From Camelus bactrianus (taxonomy: Eukaryota > Chordata > Mammalia > Artiodactyla > Camelidae), in the NCBI RefSeq assembly GCF_048773025.1, contig NC_133551.1, positions 38,022,501-38,086,500 of the forward strand: a stretch of DNA of 64,000 bases, given 5' to 3'. The translations under genes were made by a program, and so were the position numbers. Below the pieces are notes generated by a model. That model saw nothing but the letters and a program-made list of their open reading frames with translations, was not told the origin of the DNA and ran no database searches. This document shows, piece after piece, positions 1 through 10,700 of the stretch (its first letter is position 1; each line of letters starts with the position of its first letter).

Positions 1-342
1 TTACAAGGTATTGAATATAGTTCCCTGTGCTATAAAGTATAAACTTGCTGTTTATCTATTTTATATATAGTAGATAGTATGTGCAAATACCGAACTCTCA
101 ATTTATCCCTCCCCACCCCCTTTCCCCCTGGTAACCATAAATTTGTTTTCTGTGTCTGTGAGTTTGTTTCTCTTTTGTATGCAAGTTCATTTGTGTCAGT
201 TTTTTCGATTCCACGTATTAGTGATATTATATATTTTTCTTTCTCTTTCTGGCTTACTTCACTTAGTATGACGATCTCCAGGTTCATCCATGTTGCTGCA
301 ATGGCATTAGTTTATTCTTTTCAACAGCTGAGTAGTACATTT
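1..342 (-). mobile_element. L1 3' end, minus strand
   Basis: Read on the minus strand it contains the end of L1 ORF2 (a GCAGCAACATGGATGAACCT-type stretch, then CATACTAAGTGAAGTAAG) followed by the 3'UTR, with GGAACTATATTCAATACCTTG near the window edge. The sequence resembles the cetartiodactyl L1 3' ends elsewhere in the window. The poly(A) end lies outside the window, and the copy is 5' truncated near 342. Confidence 0.85.
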
Positions 343-1194
343 ATTAAGCTCTTAACTCTGCTCTGGGCACCAGACTGAAGATGTCATGCGTGTGGATTCA
401 TGTAGTTCTCATATCAACTCTGAGAGGCGGGCACAGGCCCACGATCCAGGTGGGGAAGCCTGGTCACAGAGACAGTAGGCGCCTAGCCCACGCACCACAG
501 CTGGTGAGTGGAGAGGCCAGGCCTTGACCTCTGGCTCCAGGGCCTGAGCTCTTGACCCCGGAGTCTTCCCCTCTCTGCCCTCCACCCAGCCTGCCTCCCA
601 GTCGGTGTAACAGTGGCAAACTTCAAGCCCGTTTTATTGCATCAGGTGGCCTCCCAGAGGCATGCAGGGAGCGCGCTTCCCTAGTCTTCACAGTCCGCGG
701 GGGGACACAGGTGGTCACCACGCGGTGACGCACGCACAATTACAGACTGTGATGTGCGTTAGAGAGAAAGGGGGTGGGTTTCTTTGAAAATATTAACCAG
801 AAGCATGGGACACCGTCTCCCCAGAGACTGGGCTCCTCGAGGGCAAGGATCTCACTCTTGCATTCCCAGCCCCCAGTGTGGAGCCTGGCACAGAGTTTCT
901 AGATCAAGGGATTTGCTTTGTTACTAGGACTGAGTCCTGGAAATAAGTCCGAGCTGGACCAGCAGGTCGGGATATTCGATGCAGGAAGCTCTGAGTGACT
1001 GAGCCAGACCTCCCGACAGCCACCCTCTCTTGGATGTAGCCGTCTCTGAGTCTGGCACAGAGATACGCGCCAGGGAGAAGGGAAGGCGGGAGAAGAGAGC
1101 GAGAACTGGGCAGGTCCTGAGAGTTGCTGCTCTCCAGGAGGCCACCTGATGCAGTAAGATGGGCTTGAAGTTTGCTGCTGTTACACTGAGTTTT

Positions 1195-1300
1195 AGCACT
1201 GGCTCTGAACTTCACCATTGATTGAACATTGGGCAAGTTGCTTAACCCCTCTGCGCCTCAGTTTTCTCATCTCTAACAGAGACATGATAGAACTGAGGGT
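1195..1300 (+). repeat. MIR fragment
   Basis: TTGGGCAAGTTGCTTAACCC and TGCGCCTCAGTTTTCTCATC are the MIR core region. Confidence 0.75.
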
Positions 1301-1854
1301 TAGAATTTTTGAGTTCCTATCAATGTTGCCCTGGGAGACCCTAAGGTGATTCAAAAGAGATGGCTGCAGGATGGTGTTTGGTGCATTTTCAATGAAAGGG
1401 GCAATTTTGTGCTGATTTCTTTCACTGACAGATCATTTTCCGAGGCAACAGCCTAACGAATCATGGGGCCAATTAGTGTAAGAGGAACAATTGATCCTGG
1501 TTCTCAGAGAGCTCAGCCCACCACCTCAGTGGTCCGGTGGTGCGTTTGGGAAAATGCTACACAGCACTAAATGGGAAATAATTGGATAGACGGCGTTATA
1601 AATTACGCCACACTCAGCTTCTGATTCAAATAGCAAGGTCTGGCAGTAATAGGAAAACTGTAGCCTTTGCTCTCCTGCATTGAAGAGCAGAGCAAAGCTG
1701 GCAGGGACCCCTCTTGCCCCTCATTTTACAGATGGGAAAATAGTCTCACTGAGGGAGCAGAGACGGGGCTAGATACCTAAGATGTTCTTTCACCGCTGTC
1801 TTCTTTTGGCAAACTCCTCAAACGAAGGGATCTGGAGGTAAAACTAAGGAGATT

Positions 1855-2267
1855 GCTGTTTCTTTCCTGGGGTGCTGTGACAAATGACCACAGCTGAGAG
1901 GTTTACGTGGAAGTCTACTGTGTCGTAGTTCTAGAGGCTGGAAGTCTGAGATCCAAGACTGGGCAAGGTTGGTTCCTTCTGTGACTGGGAGGGAGGATCT
2001 GTTCCAGGCCTCTCTCCTGTTCTCGTGCTTTGTTGGCAGTCTTGAGCGTTTCTTGGCTTTTAGACACATCATCTGGATGTCTGCCTTTATGTTCGCAAGG
2101 TATCCAGTCCATCTGCCTGTGTCCAAATTCCCGTTTTATAAGGACACTGGTCATCTTGGTTTAGAGGCACACCCTATTCTAGCATGCCATAATTTTAACT
2201 AATTACATCAGTAATGGTACTATTTCCAATTAAAGTTGCATTCTGAAGTCCTTAAGTTTTAGTACTA
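1855..2267 (+). repeat. Old interspersed repeat, left part (interrupted)
   Basis: Contains GTAGTTCTAGAGGCTGGAAG, GTTGGTTCCTTCTGTGACTG, TTATAAGGACACTGGTCAT and a TTTAACTAATTACAT phrase, all typical of one common, old, mammal-wide repeat whose family name I cannot settle by eye. It is broken by a Tigger-type MITE at 2268 and resumes after it. Confidence 0.6.
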
Positions 2268-2501
2268 CAGTTGATCCTTGAACAACACAGGTTTAAACTA
2301 TGCGAGTCCACTTACATGCAGATTTTTTTCAATAAATAGGTATACAGTACACACAGTCTATGGTTGATTGGATCCATGGATGCAGAACTGCAGTTACAGA
2401 GGGCTGACTGTAAAGTTATACAAGCATTTTCTACCATGCAGGGGGTGTTGGGTTAACTGGGGGTTGGTGCTCCTAATTCCTTCATTGTTTTGGGTCAGCT
2501 G
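2268..2501 (+). mobile_element. MER2-like (TcMar-Tigger) MITE with TA duplication
   Basis: A 234-base non-autonomous DNA transposon. It opens CAGTTGATCCTTGAACAACA and closes GTTTTGGGTCAGCTG, imperfect terminal inverted repeats, and is flanked by TA on both sides (2266-2267 and 2502-2503), the mariner-type target duplication. It carries the family phrases GTCCACTTACATGCAGATTT and AGAGGGCTGACTGTAAAG. It encodes no protein and is inserted in an older repeat. Confidence 0.85.
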
Positions 2502-2600
2502 TATTTCCAAATAAGGTCACATTCTGAATTCCTGAGGTTTAGGGGCTCAACCTCTGAATTTTGGGAGGGTACAGTTCAACATGTAATGATGACAGACAGT
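2502..2600 (+). repeat. Old interspersed repeat, right part
   Basis: Resumes after the MITE with TTTCCAAATAAGGTCACATT and GAATTTTGGGAGGGTACAG, the expected 3' portion of the repeat that starts at 1855. Its first 45 bases partly repeat the last 45 bases before the MITE. Confidence 0.6.
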
Positions 2601-2634
2601 TTAGAGAATGGAAATCTTTGAACTGGAGAGGGAA

Positions 2635-2815
2635 TACCATTTATTAAGCATCATTAGGTGGCTGGCAGGGTACCAGGATCTTACTTAGATTTCACCCCAA
2701 ACTAATGGAATTAAAGATGAGGATACTAAGATTCAGAGAAGCAAGGTAATTTGTCCAAGGTGACACACATAGTACATAATAGATTTGGATTTCAGGTGCC
2801 AACCTGTGTCTATCC
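2635..2815 (-). repeat. MIR fragment, minus strand
   Basis: ATTTATTAAGCATC, GATGAGGATACTAAGATTCA and AGGTAATTTGTCCAAGGTGA match the MIR core in reverse orientation. Confidence 0.7.
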
Positions 2816-3330
2816 AAAGTCATGAGTTTCCTCAGCACCCAAGTATCTTATTAAAATGGATCTTAGAAGCCATATTCACCATCACCTGCCATCCACCTCA
2901 GTGTATAAATGAAGACACCAGCCTTCTCACTCCCAATCCAGTAGGCTTTCCATTGGCTGCATATTAGTCACATCACTTTCTTCTAAGTTTGTCTGGCATG
3001 CAAGACTTCTTTGTGACCAAGGCAGAGGTTAATTTCAGACTGGTTACAACACAAAAAGTAATTTTCCATTAAATATAATGAGCTCATTTCTGCAGTGACT
3101 TGTGGCAAAAACATGCTGTTTCATTTCCATTCATTCACACTCATTTACCTGCTTGCTACAATAATTTTACACCACCATAAGCTGAAATGTTGAAATCATT
3201 GGTTACATTACTAAACACCTACAATGGTTATTAGGATTTTTCATGCAGAAAGAAACAGAAAGAAAAACCTGAATTTTAGGAGAATGAGAGTACAGGCAGT
3301 CGAAGTACATTGAAAGCTGTATTCAAGTGC

Positions 3331-3555
3331 ACAGAGGCTGCCTGGGTCTGGAGCCAGCTATAGCTGGCAGCATTACAGGGTCTGCCTTATCAACAGTGTG
3401 ACCTGGGGTGAGTTCCTCAACCTCTCGGTGCCTCATTTACCTCAACAGTAAAAGGAAGGGAAGTAATACGTAAGGTTGTTGGGTAAGTGAAATAAATGAT
3501 GATTATGTATGTAGAGTACGGGGCACGATGCCTAGCACATAGTAGTCATTCTCTG
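3331..3555 (+). repeat. MIR SINE, plus strand
   Basis: CTGCCTGGGTCTGGAGCCAG, CAGTGTGACCTGGGGTGAGT, CCTCTCGGTGCCTCATTTAC and a CTAGCACATAGTAGTCATTC end follow the MIR order almost end to end. Confidence 0.8.
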
Positions 3556-4459
3556 GATCGTAAGTACCCTTTAAAAATATATATTTTATATATATATAAA
3601 TTAAATCTGAATCCTTACATGGATTTGGAGAATCTTTTAAATTTATGATATTTTTCCGCAGAGTTTCAGAAGTATACATTGTTCCCATATTTATTCAACC
3701 TGAACTTTTTAAAATGTTGCAAATAGAACCCTCCCCGGCTGATGTCCATTCCTGCTGGCCCTGGGAATGCAAGAAGGAACAAAGAAAACGGGCACCTCCA
3801 ACTCTGAGCGCTTCTGAACACGCTGAACGGCCCCCTGTGTTTTGGACCCGTGGTTGCCCGAGGTGGACTTGATGAAGGCTTTTTGTCTGCAGTCTACTTT
3901 CAATTAAGTCATTGATGTGTTCAGTGCCTTGGTTTCTCTCCTGTTCTCAGAAAGAGGAAGAGGGGCTGGGAGGTAGAGAAAGGAGCATGCGGAGATTTAA
4001 TTTTCTCTCCAGCATATTATCACAAAAACATTCAAACACACAAAAAACTTCACCTTCTGCTGTATTTGTGTTCTCTGACTCTCTCTCTCTAGATAGGTTA
4101 ATGAGATCAGTAGATAAATAGATACAAAATATCTACGTTAGGTGTGCTCATTGCTACTGGGGTTTCATTGCAGCTGGCTCCTTTGTGCAAACAGTGCTAG
4201 GAATATAGTTTTCAAAACATGAGTTCATATTGATATTTCCAATTCAAATGTACAGTTATTGGGTGGTTTCTTAACTTTTATGTGTGGAGCTCGTTTTTCT
4301 TTCACTGAAAGTCTTGCTTTATAGTAACAGTGTTTATGTATTTGTTTTATCTTAGTATATACCCAAAGCAATTTCATGGTTGCAGTTCCGATACGAATTA
4401 CTGCTAACAATAAACAAGGCATCGACTGGCGTGTCAATGAGGTTCACTAAAATCCCCCA

Positions 4460-4545
4460 CCAGCCTGATATTCCCTGGGCAAGTCACTTCCTTCTGAGCC
4501 TGTTTCCTCCTATTCAGACAGGGATAATGATGAGCACCGTATTGT
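4460..4545 (+). repeat. MIR fragment
   Basis: CTGGGCAAGTCACTTCCTTC, TGAGCCTGTTTCCTCC and GGGATAATGATGAGCACC give the MIR core. Confidence 0.65.
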
Positions 4546-4944
4546 TCAGAAATCTGTTGGTTGCAGGTTAATATGAAACTCACCTCAATCTTAAGCAACA
4601 GAAGGAAGTCACTAATCATATAAATGAAAACTCCAGGGTTCAATTTCCCAGGATAGTGGGATCCTGGTTGTTAGACGATGTTGTAAAGTTTCAAACTATC
4701 TCAGCTCTTCTTCCTGGTGACTTGATTTCCCCGGAGAATTTCTCACTGCCCTTGGGTTACTCCAAGACTGTTATCCTGTGAGCCTGACCTGGGAGAACCA
4801 TGCTTGGTAATTGAATGCTGTGTTATCTAATCATTAGATTGAGTATCATAAAGTCTGTTGTCCTGGGAAAGATCCAAAGTATGAAGAGCCTGTTGTCTCC
4901 CGGATACCTTGTGAGACATGTTAAACTGTCTTCTTCACATCCCT

Positions 4945-5045
4945 ATGACGGAGGGATCATTCCCATTGCACAGATAAAGAAACTGAGGTTCAGTGAGATA
5001 AAGTGACTTGCCTATGGCCACAGCTGAGATCCAGATACTTGCAAC
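4945..5045 (-). repeat. MIR fragment, minus strand
   Basis: TTGCACAGATAAAGAAACTG, AGGTTCAGTGAGATAAAGTG and ACTTGCCTATGGCCACAGCT are the reversed MIR core. Confidence 0.75.
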
Positions 5046-5847
5046 ACTTTCGATGCCTTTTTGAAATAGGGATGGGACAACACAATAGGCAAACTACTTT
5101 GAGTATTAAGCAAAAGAGGACCCCCCCTCCCACCCGACTTACCCATACACACGTATCGCTGGCTTTCAAGAGCCCAGACTGCATCTTCCTCATCTCAGTA
5201 TTTCCAGGGCCGAGTGTATCCTAGTACCAAAGGGTTTTAGGCATGACTGTGGCCTGAATGAGAGAGGACCGCTGGTCCAGCTCCCTACCCAGTGTGATTG
5301 TGCTATAGCACATCCTTGGTCAGGGGATGTGGAATTCTGATTGAACCCCAGTGTGAGGAAACCAAGTGCTTCACACAGAAGCTGGTTTCCTATGTAAGGT
5401 GGTTTTTATTTCTCCTGAGCAGAAATCTGCTTCCTTGTCGCTTTGGTGATTGCTAATTGATTGATTAAGCACACCTGGCTCCACTTTGCCTGTTCGACAA
5501 ATTTAAGCCTAAATCATAGGTCTAGAATGCTCTCAGCTAGTTAACTAGTTCCTCTATTTTTAGGCAAGAACTTGACTCACCTCCTTCCAGAGCTGTGTTT
5601 ATAACATATGTTTAGAGAGTTACTGGGAAGAAGCTGTCTTTTATAGCTGTTGCCTTGTTATAAAGTTTAAAAGGAAGTGTCAAGAACGAAAAAGGACATG
5701 AGTATTTACTGAATCCTTATTTTAACAGCTGAGAAAGTAAAGTGTCAGGGAAACAGAAGTAGAGCCAGTAGGGTTGGGGGGCGGAGTCTGAGGAGAGACT
5801 TGGACTCAGGATTTTACTGACAGAGTCATTCGTTCAAATTATTCGTT

Positions 5848-6262
5848 TAATGCCATTTGCAGAAACATGGGTGGACCTAGAGATTATCATACTAAGTGAA
5901 GTAAGTGAGGCAAAGACAATTGCATAAGATATCATTTATATGTGGAATCTAAAATAAGAAACAATTAAACTTATTTACAAAACAGAAACAAACTCACAGA
6001 CAAAAACAAACTTACGGTTACCAAAAGGGAGAGAGAGGGGTGAGGGATAAATTAGGAGTTTGGGATTTTCAGATACAAACTACTAAATGTAAAATAGATA
6101 AGCAACAAGATCCTACCATATACTACAGGGAACTATATTCAATATCTCATAATAACTCCTAATGAAAAAGAATATATATACATCTAATTGAATCACTATG
6201 CTGTGCACCAGAAACTAACATAACATTGTAAATCAACTATAGTTTAATTTAAAAAAAAAAAA
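5848..6262 (+). mobile_element. L1 3' end, plus strand
   Basis: Begins near AATGCCATTTGCAGAAACAT, passes through CATACTAAGTGAAGTAAG and GGAACTATATTCAATATCTC, and ends in an A run at 6251-6262. It is a 5'-truncated L1 3'UTR of the cetartiodactyl type. It abuts an older L1 3'UTR on the same strand, so it may have inserted into or next to it. Confidence 0.85.
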
Positions 6263-6267
6263 GATAC

Positions 6268-6490
6268 TAACAAATTCATAGAGACAGAAAGTAGAATGTG
6301 GTTTCTAGGGGCCGGCAGAAGGTATGGGCAGTTGGTGTACAGATGATCACTCTGGGAAGGTGAAGAAGTTCCGGAGATGAATGGTGATGATGGTTGCAGG
6401 GCAATGTGAATGTTCTTAATGCCACAGACCCATACAGTTAATAATGGTTAAATTTGTAAATTTATGTTGTGTATATTTTTCCACAACAGA
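6268..6490 (+). mobile_element. Older L1 (L1MA/MB-like) 3'UTR fragment
   Basis: Shows the order TTCATAGAGACAGAAAGTAG, GGTGATGATGGTTGCA, AATGTGAATGTTCTTAATGC and TTTATGTTGTGTATATTTT, typical of old mammalian L1 3'UTRs. It is more diverged than the neighbouring young-type L1 end. Confidence 0.7.
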
Positions 6491-6745
6491 GATCTATAGA
6501 AACTAAACCCTTACTGTATGTATGTCAGGCACTGTACCTGATGCTCAGCATAAGATGAGAAGAAAAAAGATACTTTTTGTGCCATCCTGGAGCTGATATC
6601 ATAGATATATAGCCATATATACCTAATGACAAACGGAAGAATTGTCTCACATGGAAAAGTCCAGGAAGCTTAGTATTTTGTGTAATTAGTATAAATGAGT
6701 ATAGTTATTTAACTTAGTGTAAATGAGCAAAAATTTTAGGCATCT

Positions 6746-7060
6746 AAAAAAGAGAGACACGAATGAACTTATCTGCAAAACAGAAACAGGGTCACAGACA
6801 TGGAAAACAAACTTGTGGTTACCAGGAGGGGAAAGGGGTGAGAAGGGATAAATTGGGAGTTTGAGATTTGCAGGTACTAACTACTATATATAAAATAGAT
6901 AAACAACAAGTTTCTTCTGTGTAGCACAGGGAACTATATTCAGTATCTTGTAGGAACCTAGAATGAAAAAGAATATGAAGACATATATATATGACTGAAA
7001 CATGCTGTACACCAGAAACTGACATAACACTGTAAACTGACTACACGACAAAAAACACAT
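6746..7060 (+). mobile_element. L1 3' end, plus strand
   Basis: Third L1 3'UTR, from about CACGAATGAACTTATCTGCA through GGAACTATATTCAGTATCTT to an A-rich end near 7055. Same family as 5848-6262 and same orientation, but it starts further 3'. Confidence 0.82.
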
Positions 7061-7119
7061 TCCTTGTCTTCTCGGTAAAAAAAAATTTAAATCACTAGTA
7101 AATTCACTACTCAAGAGAG

Positions 7120-7560
7120 AACGCCTGTTAAGATTTAGTTGGATGTACTTCCAGACTTTTTTATACAGTTACATTTATGGATAATCATGCTTTTTTTTCA
7201 AAAACAGGACTATATTAAAAACGCTATTTTATAATGTACTTTTTTCACTCAATGGGATGTTGTGAATATATTTCCACAGCAAAAATTACATATGTTCCCA
7301 AGATGATTTTCAGTTTGCTACATATTGTTTCATCTTGTAACAAAATGCAGTTACTTCAACTGAGCAGTTAATGCTCAACATTTTGGACATTTCTGATTTT
7401 TCACTCTTTTAAAAACACTGCAGGGGAAATCTCTTACCCAAGTCTTTGCCCACATCTTAAATTAGTGCAAGGCCAAAATTCACGCATATCTTTAAGGCTT
7501 TGACGCATACAGCCAGTCTGTCCTCCAGAAAAGTTGCACCAAATCACACGCCCACAAATA
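7120..7560. repeat. Diverged interspersed repeat, family unsettled
   Basis: Phrases such as ACATTTATGGATAATCATGC, TTTTGGACATTTCTGATTTT and CTGTCCTCCAGAAAAGTTGC resemble an old LINE- or MER-type repeat. The family cannot be fixed by eye. Confidence 0.35.
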
Positions 7561-7589
7561 ACAAAAATAACCATAATGGCAACATCCAC

Positions 7590-7720
7590 ATGGCCCTGAC
7601 AGTATGTGCCTTGCATGCTCCAAGCCCTTTACATATACCAGACTAACTCATCAGTCCTCCTAACAGGACCATGAGAGAGACACCCTTTTCCCCACTGTAC
7701 ACACAGAGAACCAACAGCCC
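7590..7720 (-). repeat. MIR-type fragment, minus strand
   Basis: CCAAGCCCTTTACATATACC, ACTAACTCATCAGTCCTCCT and CACAGAGAACCAA show the 3' part of a reversed MIR. Confidence 0.5.
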
Positions 7721-10700
7721 TGGAAAGTAGCTCTTTCCCTACACTTTGGCAACACTGGGCATTATCTTAATTCATATTTGGTGTGGCTTAACTGTATTTC
7801 AGAAGGTCATCAGACTGTGATATTGCATCTTTTTTTTTCATTCTGGTGGGGAAAATGGAATCTCACATTTATCTGGAATATCTTATATGAATCAGTTTAA
7901 TATTTCTAATGACCTTTTGAGTTTTACATCATTCTTTGTGTTACACAAAAACAGGACGCTCAGAACATCAGAGAGATGTGCCAGCAACTGCGCATCCAGT
8001 CAGTGATACAGCTTGGATTTAAACTGTGTTCCCTCTGGGTCCAGGGTCTGTATCCCTTCTTCCATTCTCACCCTGCCTCCTCAACTGGAGACCAGGATCT
8101 TGGAGCGTTTGGTCTTGTCCTTGAGTAAAACCTTCTAGAAGATTTCAGGATGGGAACTGAGGGAAGAATTCACCCTGACCTGCTCTGTTGAGCATTTGAT
8201 GATGGGGTGCCTGGAGGCTGGTACAGAGGTTGCCTCCCAGCTTCGTTGGCACTGCCACACAGCAAATGTGTCCAAAAATATGTTAGAAAAGAGAAAGGCC
8301 TGTATAATTGGCCTGGACCTCTCTTTGTCTTGTGAGGCTTTAACTACTGTGATTACCTGAGTGTGAAGTACTGTATTTTTCATGGATCTGTTTTTATTCT
8401 GTGTCTGTCTGTGTATCTGCTTTTGTTTTGTTGTTTTGTTAACTCACTTGAATCCCGGTGGGTATCTTTCCTGTGAATACTATTGCCTGGGGAAAGCACA
8501 CACTCATACACACGTAGTAATAATATGAAGGCTAACTAGGGTAGCATTTATTCTTTAAAAAAAAAAAAAAAAAGCTAATGGTAAAGTCTGAGCAGATGAC
8601 TTTCCAATCCATACTGTATTTAATTGGCTGTATTGAACCATACTACAAATTAAGTCTTCTCTGTAATTCATTCTGTCAGACAATAACCCTGCAAACAATT
8701 TGATACTTCATTTAAACATTGGTAAATGGCTCATGGAAATGCTAAGGGGGAATAAAATGGTGATCAGATAAGGAACCCTCTGTTTACAGAATGAATCCTG
8801 TGTGAAATGCCATGAATTAACCTGAATGAGTCAATCATTGAGCATTTATGGAGCAGTTGTTTTGTGCAGCGCATGTCTTCAGATGGCTTGGTCCTTCCTT
8901 CCTTCCTACTGTAATTCATCAAATGTTCTTTAGCACTTATTGTTCAAAAGGAAAGGTATTGGGAGCTGGGATCAGACTGAGGAGAACCAGACTTGATCTT
9001 TCTTTCGAGGAGCTAACATCCCCAAAGTGGAGAGAAAACACGTGCACAGTTGTTCTCCAGACGTCCTGCTCTCAGGATCGCGAGGCTTTGCATGCCCAGT
9101 TCTTTCTTCCTAGAACCCCCTTTCTCCCTGATTTTCTGAGGACTTCCCCTTTATCCATCAAGACTTATAGTTCATAGTCAGCTCTTTTGCCCAGTGTTCC
9201 TTAATGCCCCTTCCCCTTCCTGCTCTGAGCCTACATAACACCCTGTGTGTAACTTTAATATAAAGCTTGTCTTACTATGTTGTGGCTGCTAGTTTCTTTG
9301 CCTGCCTGTTCTGTGGGATTGCAAGGGCCCTGTGGAAGGGACTACGTTTTAATCTTTTGGGTAGATGCAGCCCTTCGCATGAGACCTGGAACGTACCAGG
9401 CACTCAGTCAGCACATATGGCGTGAATAACTAGATGACTGGCTGAATGTGTAACAAAGCTAAGAAGTGTGAAGCATCCCAGCTAGAAGGAAAAACGCTAC
9501 CCAGTGAGACTGAGAGATGGGAATTGTGCCCAAGGGGAAAGGGGGAGCCAGGGAGTTTCTCTAGATGAGCAGGATGCTGGAGGGAGGCCTTGAACAAGCA
9601 TGGGTATGATGTAGTTGGGTAGAGTTGATGAAACACAGGTACGGGGGTGAGGAGGGCACTCAGGAGAAAGACAGATGTGCAGTGGCACAGAGGTGGGAAA
9701 GCATGGACCCCAAGGAGGGATGGTGGGCCCTTCAGGTTATCTTCACCCATAGGAGGAAAGTCTAACTGGATTGGATCCAACAGATTGCGCAGTTGGCCAG
9801 GTTCCTGAAAGCACCCTTCCACATGATACCATCTTGACCTTTTTCTTTGAGATCCTTATAGCTGGCCTTTACCCCAAGCCTGCTGATTTATGACCCTTTC
9901 TGACCTCAGCATCTTGCTGGAATCGCCTCAACTCTACCATCTTACCCAGTTCCCCTTCGTCATCTCAGCTTGTCGGGGACTGTGGTTTTCCTGTTGGTTT
10001 AGGGAGCCAGAAGTCCAAGGAAAGGAGATCTGCATTCTAAACAGTCTTGTTCCCTCTTTGCAAGGCTTTGTCATCCTGAGTAGGGAGAGCCGAGCCTGGG
10101 TGAAGTATAGGCCCAGCCAGAATACAGTCTGACCCCCCCTTTCTTTCATTAATAAACTCAGAGCTGAACTCTGTGATGTTTCCGTTTCCTCTGGCTCCAA
10201 CTGTCTTTGATTGTGCTGATAAAACCTGCTTCAAGACATAAAGCAGTTCTGAGACTCAGTGAACAAGTATTTGCAAGGTCCTCTGAGTTGCCAAGATGAA
10301 TGTGATAATATGATTATGGGGTTAGCAGGATTCTAATATGTTTGTACTTCTGAGGATCTGGGCATGGTTAAGGTTGGGGGAAATGGAGGCATATATCCTC
10401 ACTGGCTCTTCATTTCCAAATGAATGAGCTACTTTCAGAGCTATCATGTCATAAAATTAGCTGTGGGAAAAGATAATGTTACAAATATTTTTAAAGCATT
10501 TCATGAGCACACATGGCAACACTTCACGAGGCAGTATTAGGTATCATCAGGCATTAAAAATGTTTTGATTTTAAAGCACTTAATGAGGGTTCGCAGATAA
10601 ATTAAAACATCTCCATCTGCTGTCTTGCATAGTAGGTGAGGTTTTACCATTGCACAATCATCTCCCAATCTAATTCCACCAGGAAGACTTCTAATCGCAG

